DNA of 64,000 nucleotides from Tubulanus polymorphus (GCF_964204645.1 NC_134034.1:2636072-2700071); one strand, 5' to 3'; positions 10,601 through 22,157 are shown, counted from the stretch's first letter. Program-made: numbers and translations. The notes: generated from the letters alone by a model not told the origin.

Positions 10601-13477
10601 CCAGCTTTATTATCCGACATTATCAGCGCAGCTTGTGGATCCTCACTTGCCACAAGTGGAATCCTCTGTTGTCGCAGTAGTTGATACCCTACTGAACACT
10701 AGCGACACCTGGTGGATCCTCACTTGCCACAAGTGGAATCCTCTGTTGTCGCAGTAGTTGGTTCAATCAAGGGATGACATGTTAGGCCACTTGGGACTTA
10801 AGTCCCAGCGGGCTGTTGCGTTCACTTTTCGTCCGTCCGTCCGTCCGTAGACGGAATCCAGTTATTTTGGGAAGTTTTGAAGACACTTCAAGGTAATGTC
10901 TTGATATTTGGTTCATACATGTATCTACCCTAGACACATCTTCAGCCCAAAAACTGGCCCTGTCAGATTCAAGATGGCCGACTGGCAGCCATTGTTGTTC
11001 GCCAAAATCAACACTTTTTACACATTTTGGAAGTTTTCGAGGGAAATTTTGAAGACACTTATAGACAGTGTTATCCTTCATTGCTCGAACATTAGTTATT
11101 TTATATGGTCACTAGGGGGCGTTGAATAGTAGAATAACTTATTTCGTATTTCCTTATTATATTGGTACCTAGGCATATTTTGTTACCACGATCAATTGCA
11201 AAGTGGTAGCTCATGACATGTTCTATAATAAGGTATCAGGAGTAAAATGTTTATGATAAGGAGTATGCCTATAATGAAATTGTATATATTATTAATGCTT
11301 AAACGCTGGGGTATATGTACTGAGGCCATCTCAAAATATGGTCTGTTCGCCGTAACCCGACCGACCCGACTTCAAAGGTACCGAGTGAAAACTTTTTTTT
11401 GGGGATTAATTAAAACAGATTTTATTTTTGATATCGTTTCCTTATAGGCCTAAAAAAGGTGATAAATTTGTTTTTTTGCCCTAAAATTTTGCAGAAAATA
11501 TTTCTACCTACCAACCGACTCATCCTGAAAACTTGAGTCGGTGTTACGGCAAACAGACGATTATTTTCGGGATGGACCGACATTTAATTTTTGATAGTGA
11601 TGTAAATTTTGGAAAGTCCATTAGAATTTCGTTCGTCGTATTTCTCATTCCAGTTCGATACGTGCGGTTGCTACGACACGAAGGTCGACGTGTTCGGTCT
11701 CGGTTTAACGATGGTTATGGCGGTCACCGGCTACCCGCGACCGTACTTCTACTTTTATCGCGAGCACCGCGACGCTCAGATGAACGCGTTTACAATCCCA
11801 TCTCATTGCACGTCTGGCGAGAATCTGTCGGTAAGTCGGAATCTGTATACATCATGTTGTCGAAATTTTAGATGCGTTTTACGAAATTTCATCATGTTAT
11901 TGATAGAGGTATCAATCTTCAGCTCTGACTTCGCATTCCTCTTGAATAAATAAATTCAACACTTTTGTCACTACTACATGTATTCTTTCAATTTGTGATC
12001 GTCCACACTTCAGTACTTAACCTTTTTTCATTGAAAATGTACTATTAACTCCAGACATTTAGACATTTTATCAGCACACTTTCAAAAACTGATCGTCCAC
12101 ATTTCACATGTGTTCAGAACTTCACCTGAGACATTTTTGATTGAAAATGAACTACAAACACCAGACATTAGACATTTTAGGCCGAGACATTTGTAATAGA
12201 AAATGAACTACAAACACCAGACAAACTGATCGTCCACACTTCACACGTGTTCAGTACTTCATCAGAGACATCTTTAATTGAAAATGAACTACAAACATCA
12301 GACATTAGACATTTTATCAGCTCACTTTCAAAAACTGATCGTCCACACTTCTGATTTGTTCAGTGCTTCACCTGAGACATTTGTAATAGAAAATGAACTA
12401 CAAACAACAGACATTACATAATTTATCAGCACACTTTCCAAAACTGATCGTCCACATTTCACACTGCAATAGCAATTAACAGAAGTGGGCGGTTCCCGGC
12501 TACAGTTTGATTGACACGGGTGTAGTTCTTCACCCGTCGTATCTTAGACAATTCATCAACGTTGAATTAAATTTCAGGACATCAAGGATCGCGGACTAGT
12601 CCCGGAATTGGTCGATTTCTTCAAACAATGTTTAAGCCATGTTGAAGATCGCAAATTTGCTTCTCAGCTTCGGGAACATGTCGTTTTCCAACTTCTGGGT
12701 AAGCGGACTATATTAAAAGCGGGTGGCTCCGAGAATATGCGAATCGTCAGGACATTCACGAATATTTTTCTGGTTTTTTACGTAATTGCAGATTTGTCGC
12801 CAAACGACGAACGGTTTCGAGTCGGAGATGACTACGAGCCGCCGGCGCTGTCGGAAGGATCGTCGTCTTCGTTGTCTGATCCAGTCTCGTCGGGCAACGC
12901 CCCCTGGGGCCCCAGAAAGATCTTGCGTGAATTGGAACAGCAACAAGAGGTGGACGTGGAAATGGACGCAGGTCATCAGGCGTCACCCCTGGATCACTTG
13001 TCGGTTAATACAGTGAATTTTAGCGGTGTGACTCAGCCGAGCAGCTCCACCCGGGTCGCCGTGCCGTCTGTCCTGCGCGACATGGTCGAGGAGATGGGTA
13101 AGCAATCGCTGAATCTTTCACAAAGCAATAATTATTGCCTATATCGAAAATCTATTCAATTTACGAACCTGACATTTCAGAATGATTCCGCACATTTTCT
13201 GCGAGATTTATTTGGTAATAGATAAATCTCTGCAGATGGGTAGAAGCATTCCATCGCAAATTTCAGTATAACTGAATATTTTACCGAATAAACCCGTCAT
13301 AAACCCGTGCAGGGGAGGATGTGTCTACTAGGGGCAGGGGTTTGTACCGTGACGTCACCAGGTTCAAATCCCTGCTGAGGGAGGATGTTTAAAGACTTCT
13401 CGTTGAAATTGATGAACTCTTTTTTTGCAGAGTTTGACGTCGATACCGAACTCGGCGAAGATCCGTTACTCGGATAG
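4674..13477 (+). CDS. Ser/Thr protein kinase, MAP3K8/MAP3K14 (Tpl2/NIK)-like, 14 coding exons, ~770 aa
   Basis: Exons read from frame and GT-AG sites: 4674-4694, 5316-5711, 6204-6347, 6823-6897, 7548-7760, 8134-8427, 8957-9067, 9658-9943, 10447-10568, 11654-11830, 12578-12698, 12792-13097 and 13431-13477 (TAG). A small exon could still be missed. The 5' UTR exon probably begins at 4629, after TTTTTTGCAG. The N-terminus is low-complexity, with a basic PKRPRR (~153-158) and an eight-Asp run (~170-177). The kinase domain covers ~383-650: glycine loop GSGSFG (389-394), candidate beta-3 Lys K417 or K423, alpha-C Glu ~E428, HND catalytic loop (509-511) with N516, DFG (530-532) and APE (551-553). 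HND in place of HRD marks a non-RD kinase, as in NIK and Tpl2, which act upstream of NF-kB and MAPK signalling. The C-terminal tail is Ser- and acid-rich. Kinase identity is firm, the NIK/Tpl2 assignment tentative. IRAK- or RIPK-like kinases are alternatives. Confidence 0.8.
5757..6170 (+). repeat. 77-bp dispersed tandem repeat in kinase intron 2
   Basis: About five units containing CACTAGCGACACCTGGTGGA, TCCTCACTTGCCACAAGTGG and AATCCTCTATTGCCGCAG. The array ends about 30 bp before the exon acceptor at 6203. CACTTG...CAAGTG within each unit is a short inverted repeat. Confidence 0.85.
6928..7208. mobile_element. TTAA-flanked MITE (piggyBac-like signature)
   Basis: TTAA (6924-6927) precedes CCTTTTCAGTGC, and GCACTGAAAGGG (7197-7208) precedes TTAA (7209-7212). 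Internal palindromic ACACCGCACTGCGGTGTA motifs are present. It matches the element at 13904-14191 in reverse orientation. A TTAA target site is characteristic of piggyBac transposons; no transposase is seen here. Confidence 0.75.
7213..7430. mobile_element. Partial second copy of the TTAA MITE
   Basis: Directly abutting the first copy, this resembles its interior and ends in GTAGACGCACTGAAA, but the terminal GGGTTAA is lost. It lies in the same kinase intron. Confidence 0.65.
8610..8841. mobile_element. GCGAC-rich MITE, 232 bp
   Basis: Perfect 11-bp terminal inverted repeats CGTAGGTCGGC (8610-8620) and GCCGACCTACG (8831-8841). The interior is full of GCGAC/GTCGC words that can form large hairpins. 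It sits in the kinase intron just before the glycine-loop exon. Confidence 0.65.
9185..9590 (+). repeat. 77-bp repeat array, about 5 units, in a kinase intron
   Basis: Same repeat as at 5757. The period of 77 can be read directly from TACTGCACAC at 9394 and 9471. It ends about 65 bp before the next exon. Confidence 0.85.
9970..10380 (+). repeat. 60-bp tandem array with alternating dimer structure
   Basis: Seven units of about 60 bp share AACTAATCATAATTTTACTG. Two tail types, GACGCTCTCTTCGG and AAGGTCGTCATTA, largely alternate, giving a ~120-bp dimer. Degenerate relatives occur at 17760-17960 in the carboxypeptidase gene. Confidence 0.8.
10633..10760 (+). repeat. 77-bp repeat, about 1.6 units
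   Basis: Same family as 5757 and 9185, located in the intron after the DFG/APE exon. Confidence 0.8.
10785..11130. repeat. Dispersed-repeat-like segment with (CGTC)n
   Basis: Contains CGTCCGTCCGTCCGTAGACG and TTCAAGATGGCCGACTGGCA, with the composition of an interspersed repeat fragment. No ends were defined and no coding sequence was recognised. Confidence 0.35.
11341..11558. mobile_element. MITE with 16-bp TIRs, 218 bp
   Basis: GTCTGTTCGCCGTAAC (11341-11356) pairs with GTTACGGCAAACAGAC (11543-11558), 15 of 16 bases. It lies in the intron just upstream of the exon at 11654. Confidence 0.6.
11990..12470 (-). repeat. 109-bp satellite, degenerate, reverse orientation
   Basis: About four to five diverged units read on the minus strand (ACTGATCGTCCACACTTCAC, TCAATTGAAAATGAACTAC) inside a kinase intron. 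It is the same satellite as at 1945 and 31.9-38.5 kb. Confidence 0.85.
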
Positions 13478-13903
13478 CGAAGCGAGCAGACGGATTCCCC
13501 GAATGAAAACGCGCCAGACAAAGTTTGAACAATTCTTCAGTCCGACTGAAAACTTTGAAAAAGATGAAATCGGTATTAGAGGCTGTTTGAGGTACTAATC
13601 CTCCATCTATGAGTAAAAATTGGAACTAAATTGAGGCAGACAAGCCTATCGGCTACACGCCAGCGGTTTTGGTAAACACATATATCTGCGACATAAATAC
13701 ACGTCACGCATGGCGCCAGAATGTCATTATTTGCGATGTAAATATACGCCACAAGTGGTTATGATGAGGTTAATATAATGTTAACGTAACTTATTACAGA
13801 GGCCGATTTGAAAAGACCACGCAGTTCGATTCTGATTTCACCAATAGGTGGCTCCGTTTGAGCAAAATCTTATGAGCGAGGACGTACAGCCGAACTCGTT
13901 TAA
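13478..13903 (+). other. Probable start of the kinase 3' UTR
   Basis: Sequence after the TAG stop at 13475-13477. No further coding frame and no AATAAA before the MITE. The nearest consensus poly(A) signals are AATAAA at ~14089 and the AATAAAATAAAG cluster at 15714. Confidence 0.4.
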
Positions 13904-14191
13904 CCCTTTCAGTGCGTCTACACCGCAGTGCGGTGTACGAATCAGTGATGGATTTTGCTAGTACACCGCACTGCGGTGTATTGATTTAATCAGTAATTAG
14001 TAATTATCTCTCTTGAAAGATGGAAGCACCTGTCAAACATAGTGAACTATTAGTAACTAACGATACACCGCGCTGCGGTGTAGACGCAATAAAGTGGTCA
14101 GCCCGTTATTCAACACACTAGGGTGGAATTTTTCAGAATTTTCCAATTATCTTCAGCACTATTGGGTATTAATTAGCCAGCACTGAAAGGG
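13904..14191. mobile_element. TTAA-flanked MITE, intact copy, 288 bp
   Basis: TTAA (13900-13903), CCCTTTCAGTGC (13904-13915), GCACTGAAAGGG (14180-14191), TTAA (14192-14195): perfect 12-bp TIRs with duplicated TTAA targets. Homologous to 6928-7208. Probably inserted in the 3' flank or UTR of the kinase gene. Confidence 0.85.
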
Positions 14192-14195
14192 TTAA

Positions 14196-15648
14196 GCTGT
14201 TATCGGATTTGCGTTTTTCCGGAGTCTCGTTATTTTCGTCCCAAATTTTGAAATCGATTCAATCGTTCTCGGCATCAGTCGTCATTTGGATCTACCGGCG
14301 CCGACCGGTTTCAAAAATACGGCGCGGTATTCGCGGCGTCGAGTCGACGCGTGGTCTTTTCAAGTTTCGCGGATTTTTGTGATTCACGCGACCCCCGCCC
14401 GGCGGTCGGTCGTCGTGAATTTCATCGCCGCGTCGGAGTTTCCGCGTTCTTCTCCGGGCCCGAATTTCGAAACAAAAAGAACGAAGAGTTTAGGCGAGGA
14501 AATTAATTGTTTTCAATATTTTACGCTAGATAAAGGTTTGGAAGGCGTCTCTAAGTCAGAGGGGGGCGGGATATCATTATATACAGGACATTAACTGTCT
14601 CAGCTCGATACCGGTGTCTATTATCCACAGCATTTGCACTTAGTGATCTAAACCGGGGGGGGGGGTCTTATGAGGTGTCTAAAAAACTCGAAAAAAAATT
14701 GATTTGCCTATTAGTTGAAAGACGTTTATGCTGTGGTGCATTATTTCGTTGAATAGAGTATTATTTCCTATTTTCTGTATTATTTGCTGTAAACAATTTA
14801 GTGCGTCCTTCAGCGCTTGACCCGCACCAGTTTGAAATACTGATTTGATTTGTTCGATGCATGTGGAAATTTGTAATTTTAGGCCTACGTTACTCCGAGG
14901 GTCTTACTGTTGGTTACTGATTTATTACAACATTATCTCTCGTATTTCAATGAAATTTTACTGAAAAAAATTCAATTTGTTACCGATAGCGCTTTTTCCG
15001 CCGTTGAAAACTGTTGTAATGAGGATTTTTTTAAATTTTCTGTCCTCTGGCGAAGATACGGACTCAAGACGTTGTAATTTGAGACCAGGGAATTCGTTCT
15101 CCTGCTGCTTTATCTTGTCTTGATCCTGAACTACGCCCAAGGTCACTCGATTGCTTATAGAATGTCGAGTCTAAATGCCGTAAAAATGCTTTGAATATTA
15201 TGTATACGCTTATGCGAAATTAAAAAAGGTTGATTTATGAGATTCAGTATTGTGCCTTTTTTCTTTTCTTCATGATTTTCGATCAAAAGCTGTTCGTATC
15301 CTGATGATTTTAGCCACGATTGATGTAAAAAGAAGTCTCCGGTGACCGAGGGCAGACCCGCCTGGCCGAGACGCACCGACGTCTACAGCACCAAACCGTA
15401 TTTTCCAATCGGGTTGAAGGTGTAGATTTTCATTTGCCCTTCGAAATTTCACCTACAGTATTTTTTCGGCACACGCGCTGAAAAGAAGCTCGACACGAAT
15501 GCACAAACTGCGCTAGGGTAGGTGGGGGTTCGGTCGGAAAAAGGCGTGCCAGGATCCAAGAAACCGCAGCAAGTTCTACGTCGCTCGGTGTTTTTGGAAC
15601 TTCTTGAGTTTTATGTACCGATAGGAACGTATAGCTTACGTATAGCCG
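14196..15648. other. Gene-free stretch downstream of the kinase gene
   Basis: A GC-rich patch (14220-14470) has short open frames without recognisable domains. It could belong to a long 3' UTR ending near 15720, which is inference. Confidence 0.4.
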
Positions 15649-15678
15649 ACGTGCGTGCGTGCGTGCGTGCGTGCGTGT
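15649..15678. repeat. (GTGC)n microsatellite
   Basis: Tetranucleotide GTGC/GCGT run of about 30 bp. Confidence 0.85.
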
Positions 15679-15713
15679 GTGCGTAAATCTTTGTAGTTCT
15701 TATGTATTGTATG

Positions 15714-15725
15714 AATAAAATAAAG
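15714..15725 (+). promoter_or_regulatory. Candidate poly(A) signals (AATAAAATAAAG)
   Basis: Two overlapping AATAAA-type hexamers on the + strand. They are the clearest cluster downstream of the kinase stop codon and could end its transcript, but the distance (2.2 kb) makes this uncertain. Confidence 0.35.
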
Positions 15726-16286
15726 TAACTAGATTTGGAGAGAGTTATTAGGAATTGAATCCCGATGTCTGATTGTTTTGTAAAGGAAGGATTGTCGTCT
15801 GCGTTTTAGGTAACTGGAATCATACAAATATCTGTACGGATATTTTCATAGCAATATAAATGCATTTATGAAGCGTTTATGAACAGTATCAGAGCTGTAT
15901 CGGGAATCTATCCCCAAAGCCGGAAACCTTCACATCCACCAACCTGACGGTATGGTTTCTAGCCCGACTGTATAATGCGTAACAGGAGAGATATCGTTAA
16001 AAGGGATAACAGTTGGTGGTTTCCTAGCCTTAGTTTGATCATAGACTCTAAACTTTTTTAGAGTCCATGGTTTGGTGAATTTCGCCGGTGAGATTCAGAT
16101 ACCGGTGTACCAGTCCCGAGTTCCACGGTTTTCATCGGGGGCTAGACTGACTAGACTGAAGGCTCAAAGTATTTTACATTTTTAAATTTTGACCCTTAAC
16201 TACTATTTGTATACATTGTAAGTAAGTAGCCTTGTTATGTTTTTATTCGTCTTTCATCACAATAGTGGCGCGTTTAGATGAAGATT
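15726..16286. other. Intergenic stretch between convergent genes
   Basis: No exon recognised. The kinase (+) and carboxypeptidase (-) genes converge here. Confidence 0.5.
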
Positions 16287-19200
16287 CTACGAATCGCTGA
16301 AAATCTTTCTCAAAATACGGTTGAACACTCTCGGTTTGTCTCTGGGTGTCTGAAAGAGAAATATACTGACGATTCGTAGATACTCGTGGCGTACTACTCA
16401 GTGGCGGATCTAGGGGGATGCGCAGGGCGCCCCCCCCCCAATTTCTACAGCACTATCACCTTGGAATTTTCGCCCCCAGACTGGGGTGAAATTTGTGAGC
16501 ATATTTCATGACATATTTCAACCAGGAAAGTGCTCAGAATGCATATTTATGATATCATGTAATTTTTCAGACTTTTCTGTGGGAGCAAACCCAGACCTGC
16601 CCCTGACCCTGAAGTTAGTAGTGCGCACCCCCTTTTCCGAAAAGCTAGATCCTCTTGGAAACAACTTTTTACCCGCTGACTTATATACCCAACGGTCGTC
16701 TTCAGGGACGGATTCTGGAACGTCACCCCTCGTGAGGCAATCCCCCAAAAAACTAAAATGCCCTCTTCTTGAAAAAATGTAGAATGATTTATTAACTTAA
16801 CCCAATCCGATGAGTATTTGGGCGAGGGTCGAAAGCCTACCCTTACACCATTATTTCATCTAACTGGTAGAAAATGGTTTATACCCTGAATCGGGATTGA
16901 TTCCTATAATGTGCTTTCCTTTGAAAAAGTGTCCCTTATTGTTTGAGTATTCAAAACGAATTACAACCCCCCCCCCCCCGCTGGTCAAGAGCATAAAAAG
17001 TCAAATTTAAAAAAAAGGACTTACGTAATGGCCAGCACCCAGGATCCAGAAGCGTTGTAAGTTCATGTATTTTTTCTGATAAGCCAGGGGTGTAGAATCA
17101 CTGGCAGACGTCTTCATGGGATCTCTCGATAATGCCTTGAACCCCTCAATGTGGTTCCAGCCTAGCGTATCTAACCACAGGTCCGTCGCTGAAAAACAAA
17201 TACATAATACGTGAACAGTCACCAGGGGGCGTTGCGATATGTTGCACTGTCCCGTTACAATTTTGCTTTTTGCATTTCAATTTTCTTTAGATATCCAGCC
17301 TCCTCCGGCAGGGATCCGAATTGTCACATTATACGTAGCAAAATTTGGTTAGAATCAAATGAATATATTCTGTATTCTATGATATTCGGGTTCCCCAGAA
17401 AAATGGATCTTATATCTTCATAGCATGATTTGTAATTGTAAATAATGTACTTCTTGACGTCCGCCGTTTCATTTCCCTTCCGAAATCCGTAACCTCGAAG
17501 GTCACCAGGGGGCGTTGTTGAATTAACAGTTACTATCGCAAATAAATCGATCGTTAAAATGACATCGGTTTTTTTCATATATCATATGTTCTTACAAGGA
17601 GATTTGTCGCATACTTACCGACATTGTTCACTATCAAATCAAACTGCCCTCCATATATAACGACCTTCACATTACGATTCAGCATAGCAGCAACTATAAG
17701 AAGTAGGTCAAAATAAATCAATTTCAAGTATCAATATTTTGGGAAATGCCCCTATAACATTTACTGAATGGCAATTTTACTGGATCGTCAGTGAAAAGTC
17801 ACCGAAAACTAGAAGCTCCTCATCAGCAATTAATCATAGTTTTGCTGAATCGCCTTGAGGACTGAGTCGCGTCATCACCAGTGGTATCGTAAACTTATAG
17901 CTAAGCATGATTTAACTGAATCGTCGAATTGATGGAGAACGAGAGGGTCGTGATTATGTGAACTCGGACTTTGGACATCCGTTGGACACCTAGCTGTCAG
18001 GGGGAGGAGGGGGGTATGATGTAGATTATGATAGGCTACCTTCAGTAGTAACCGGGCGTAGCACGTCGTTCCAAATAGCTTTGCTTGCCGTCGAATTCTC
18101 ATCTGCAGAACGAAAATATTCAAACGATTAATAATGACAATAATAATGATAAAATTGCAATAATAATATATGATCAATTAAGTACTAGCAATGTTTTTTA
18201 ATTGGCAAACTAGGTCATGTTAACAAATACGTGACCTAAATTTGACCTCAAGATATAGGGCACTGGTTACCCGGATGTTCAGCAAACTTTGGATACCGAA
18301 CATTTTCTGGTAGCTCTTACTACTAGCTTCATGATAGATATTAGTTTTACGGGTCTCCCGCATTACAAACGCATTTGAATTGATTTTGAAATTAACGTCA
18401 ATACGAAGGAAAATCGATATTCCATGTAGAATTCATAATCGATAGAGATAGTCCCAACGAAAGGGTTGAAAGACATACAATGTTACAAAAGGAAAACATG
18501 GAACCTGACGGAATTAGTAGATTGAGGAGAAAGGGGCCTGATCAGAACCAGACTGTACGATCATCAGGACGTTCAGGCTCTTGAAAAATTAAGTTTTATG
18601 ATAAGTAGTATCATCGACGATTATATAATCTTTTGATTTCATTCTTGGTGCGAAGAGTCGATTTAGTTTGAAACATTCCACGGAATACACTATGGGATAT
18701 TTTTTTAATATACTCACGAATCCAATCGGCCGAGTCCGGAATTTCGGGGATGTACGTCCTGAAGCGATCTTCACTGTTCATTAACGTCTTTAAAACCGCC
18801 AGGCCGTCTAGAATACAGGATTTCAAAAATGCAAACGATGAAATAGAGTTTCCATCACCGCGACAACACCACGGAATCCATTTCTGGAGTAACGCTATTA
18901 TGATAGCACTTTAAACGTAACTTACAAGACGCATGGAAACACGGAGACTTAAGGTCTTTTTTAATTCTAAAGGAAAATTTAGTTCTCCCTCGTGTTTCCG
19001 TCATAACTTTTCAATAAAAAAGAAAAAATTTATATGGCCGTCTTGATTTTCAATCCGGTATCTTGTGAAAGTTTTGTTTATCTCAGTTTCCAAGATATGC
19101 AAAATGTTTTTTTTTTGGTGTTTTTTCTCCAATCATTTGCATAAAATTCACCACAATTTTGACTCGTTTTTTCAATTTTTTTTTCAGCGGCCTTCCGCGG

Positions 19201-22157
19201 TTTAATTTGCAAAATACTCATGCATTCGAAATCTTGTAAACTTCTTCAAAATTTAGCTACGCTTTTGGACTTGTCGCGACCGTGCAATCTGATCCGGGTT
19301 AGTTTATTACCCGTTCTCTGAGACCATGTGTCTACGTTGTAATAGTCAACTTTTTTATCGGTTTCATTTCCTAAATAATCGAATATTGTGTTCACAGCTT
19401 TTATCGCCTCGTCATTGTTATTCGGCTTTTCGTATTCGGTTTTAAACAATTGGTATTTAGTGTTGTAACCGTCTTTCTGGTGGGCAGTGAATAAACTCTG
19501 AAATTAAAAAGTCGAATTTGACCTAAACACTTGCAAAACTGGGTTCAAAGTCGAATTGAACCCTCACAACAGTAGAACCGAACAGCTGTGGAACTAGATC
19601 AAAAGTCATATTAAACCCACATAACTGTGGAACTGGATTCAGAGTCAAATTAAACCCACACAACTGTGGAACTGGATAAAAAGTCAAATTAATCCCACGC
19701 AACTGTGGAACTGGATCAAAAGTCAAATTAAACCCACACATCTGTGGAACTGGATTCAGAGTCAAATTAAATCCACACAACTGTGGAACTGGATCCAGAG
19801 TCAAATTAAACCCACACAACTGTGGAACTGGATTCAGAGTCAAATCAAACCCGACACAACCGTGGAACTGGATCACAAATTTACTTACAAACGCATAAGC
19901 GAAGTCCCCGTATGTTTTCATGGTTTTCGGTATGTCGATAGCGCCTCCCCCTAAAACAACTTTCTCCAAATCGTAGTTAAAATTCGCCGTCTACAATCGA
20001 AAAGTCATACATATTCCATGTATCAATATGTACGTAGGCCTGCGCAAATCCTTGAATAACAAACAAGCCCATTCTACGGACGTTCATAGAAATTCAATGG
20101 ATTCTATAATGTTCATAAATGTTTCTTGTTTTTATAGTTTATTTACAGAAACTCACGTGGAGTTTCTTCTCCAACAAAACGGCAACTTTTCCACCAAACG
20201 ATTCTCCGAATATGTACGTTTTCATCCTCTGTAAGATAAGCCTAGGAATGTAACACTAAATGTGGCAAGTGAGGGCCCACCAGTTGTCGCTAGTGTGCAG
20301 TAAGCCATAAGCTACTGTGACAATCGGAGCAAGTGGAGGATCCACCAGGTGTCACTGGTTTGCAGTAGGACATCAGGTCGATTTCATATTTTATTCATTA
20401 TCCCTTGACGTGCATCCCTCTTGTTGAGGAGATGAGTGAAAATAGATTTTGTTTTAAAGAAAAAAGTTTCCAGGCCATTAAGGATCCACTCGTGGCAAGT
20501 GATCCCCGTCCAGGTGTCGCTGGTGTGCAGTAGGATTCAACTACAGCGGCAATAGAGGATTTCACCTGTGGCAAGTGAAGATCCACCAGGTGTCGCTAGG
20601 GTGCAGTAGGATACAACTTCAGCGGCAACAGAGGGTTCCTCTATTGTGGTAAGCGAAAATAAATTTCTAAGATGAACATTGCAAATAGAATTATTTTGGA
20701 ACTTTGACCGTAAGACCGACTATTAGTACCGCTATCTAGTGATAGATAAGCTAAAGTTGCAGAAAACCCATTCTTACCCGCCATGCTGGATAGGTCGTGT
20801 AGAGATGAACGATTAGGGTGTACAGGTCATTAACCGTAGTACTAACAGTAGTGGCTAGCTTATTTTTGTTGTCTACGTAACTGAACCCTGTGCCAACTGG
20901 ACTGTCGAAAATCAGTATGTTCGCGTGCTGCTCCTACGAGTCAAACGAGTTAATGAATACGCATCCAACATATAATAAACATCATTATATAGAAAAACTA
21001 TTTGAGAACGAGTATTATATAATCATGATCTACAGATGAATTCCAGCTTGACATACTGACAATTTCAGTATTCAACGCCCCTGGTGATGAAACATAGTAA
21101 TCGTAGAAAGTACGGAGTTCACATTTCGATAGGGCCAATTGGTCTGCAGACATGTCTAAGGTCGATAAATGATATACAAGCAATATTGATACACCTCAAA
21201 GGGACGGCATGTTGAAGATTAAAAGTATCATTTGAAAATGAAGATACTACTCCGAAGAAGGCGCCAAAAGGTAGCTCGATGCTTGAGTACCCTTATTAAC
21301 TTGTGGCCCAAATTATCATTTAGTAAGACCCGTTTAGGATTTCAGTTTGTTTCAATAAATATTTTTCAAGGCTTTTTACTCTTACCCAATAATTCACCCT
21401 GGTTTCCATCTTTTCGTTGTACTTTCCGAATTCGAAAAAATACCCAATTTCGCCTGATTCGGCCGGTCCTCCCTGACATTGCGTAGAATTACAAAATTAA
21501 GATTGGTAAGTAGAGTTATTCCCGAATAACGGTTTCGTGAATTGAAAATTTAAGGCTGACCTGTATCCAAATGACGAGCGGTTTAGTTGTGTAGTCGGAG
21601 GCGTCGGCTTTATGGAACCACCAAAACATGTGCGCCCCTGACCGCACCTCTTTGTAACCATGCCACGTGTTGTCGAACGGGTTTGGCAAAACCACATTAA
21701 CTGTAATTTGGAAAAACTAAAAATGTAGGTTTCTTCAATCAATACAGCCTGGCCCGTTTACCCCTCTCAAGCTCGAACCCTGAAACCTTTCATTCTGGAG
21801 CCTCTTCGTTTGAGCCAAATTAAACCCCTCACAGTTTGAGCCGCGTACGCCTGGACAATGTAGCCCTCACAAGCCTGGAACATTCCAGTCCAATCTCCAG
21901 CCTAAACTATGTAGGCCTACCCCTCGCACATGAGTTATTGGATTCCATATGCACAATTTTCCGGATAGGTCCACGAATACCCACCCGTCTCCGAATATCG
22001 AAATCATTAACGAAAATAAACATTTTCATGTTGCCGTCACCTCTATGATTAGCCCTACCTATTTCGGACCCTTTTAATTTCCCCTACTGACGAAGAAGGC
22101 ACCCTTACCGATAGCAGACGCCACGAGTAGAGCTGATGATGGAATTGTTCCGCGCAT
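16287..22157 (-). CDS. SCPEP1: Secreted serine carboxypeptidase (peptidase S10, SCPEP1-like), 12 exons, 415 aa
   Basis: Exons in transcript order: 22157-22109, 21700-21561, 21472-21386, 20933-20778, 20228-20157, 19990-19889, 19497-19311, 18807-18718, 18102-18040, 17693-17619, 17188-17025 and 16349-16287 (TAG). All phases agree; the sum is 1,248 nt. The 415-aa product is close to the ~450 aa of vertebrate SCPEP1. The ATG opens a short hydrophobic signal peptide. Family landmarks follow in order: KPLVIWIQ, then GGPAESGEIG; FDSPVGTGFSYV; YIFGESFGG with nucleophile S154; YGGQFDLIV with D334; ILGAGHY with H394. These enzymes cleave C-terminal residues in lysosomal or secretory compartments. Odd points: the usual GGPGGS/GGPGCS oxyanion-hole segment reads GGPAES, and GESYGG reads GESFGG. 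Two donor choices (exons 7 and 9) were set by frame. Family assignment is confident; orthology to SCPEP1 in particular is inferred from remembered similarity. Confidence 0.9.
16398..16760. mobile_element. Fragments of the GGCGGATCTAGGGG element family
   Basis: CAGTGGCGGATCTAGGGG at 16399 and CAGGGACGGATTCTGG at 16706 resemble the end of the MITE at 242-538. No paired right end is clear. It lies in the last carboxypeptidase intron. Confidence 0.4.
19527..19880. repeat. 39-bp tandem repeat, about 8 units
   Basis: GTGGAACTGG recurs every 39 bp from 19627 (19666, 19705, 19744 and on). The unit is AAATTAAACCCACACAACTG then TGGAACTGGATTCAGAGTC. It lies in the intron between carboxypeptidase exons 6 and 7. 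A long antisense frame over it is a repeat artefact. Confidence 0.9.
20262..20640 (-). repeat. 77-bp repeat, reverse orientation, fragmented
   Basis: Partial units GTGGCAAGTGAGG, GATCCACCAGGTGTC and GTGTGCAGTAGGA, interrupted by unrelated sequence at 20370-20480. They lie in the intron upstream of the catalytic-Ser exon. Confidence 0.8.

Noticed and set aside
13300-13390. B-box-like CAGGTTCAAATCCCTG just before the last kinase exon
   Set aside because: No A box or arms at tRNA spacing; at most a SINE remnant, too short to annotate as a gene.
19523-19969. A 148-codon minus-strand frame of repeated PVPQLCGFNLTLN-type sequence
   Set aside because: Only its first part is the real carboxypeptidase exon (19889-19990); the rest is the intronic 39-bp repeat, past a GTAAGT donor.
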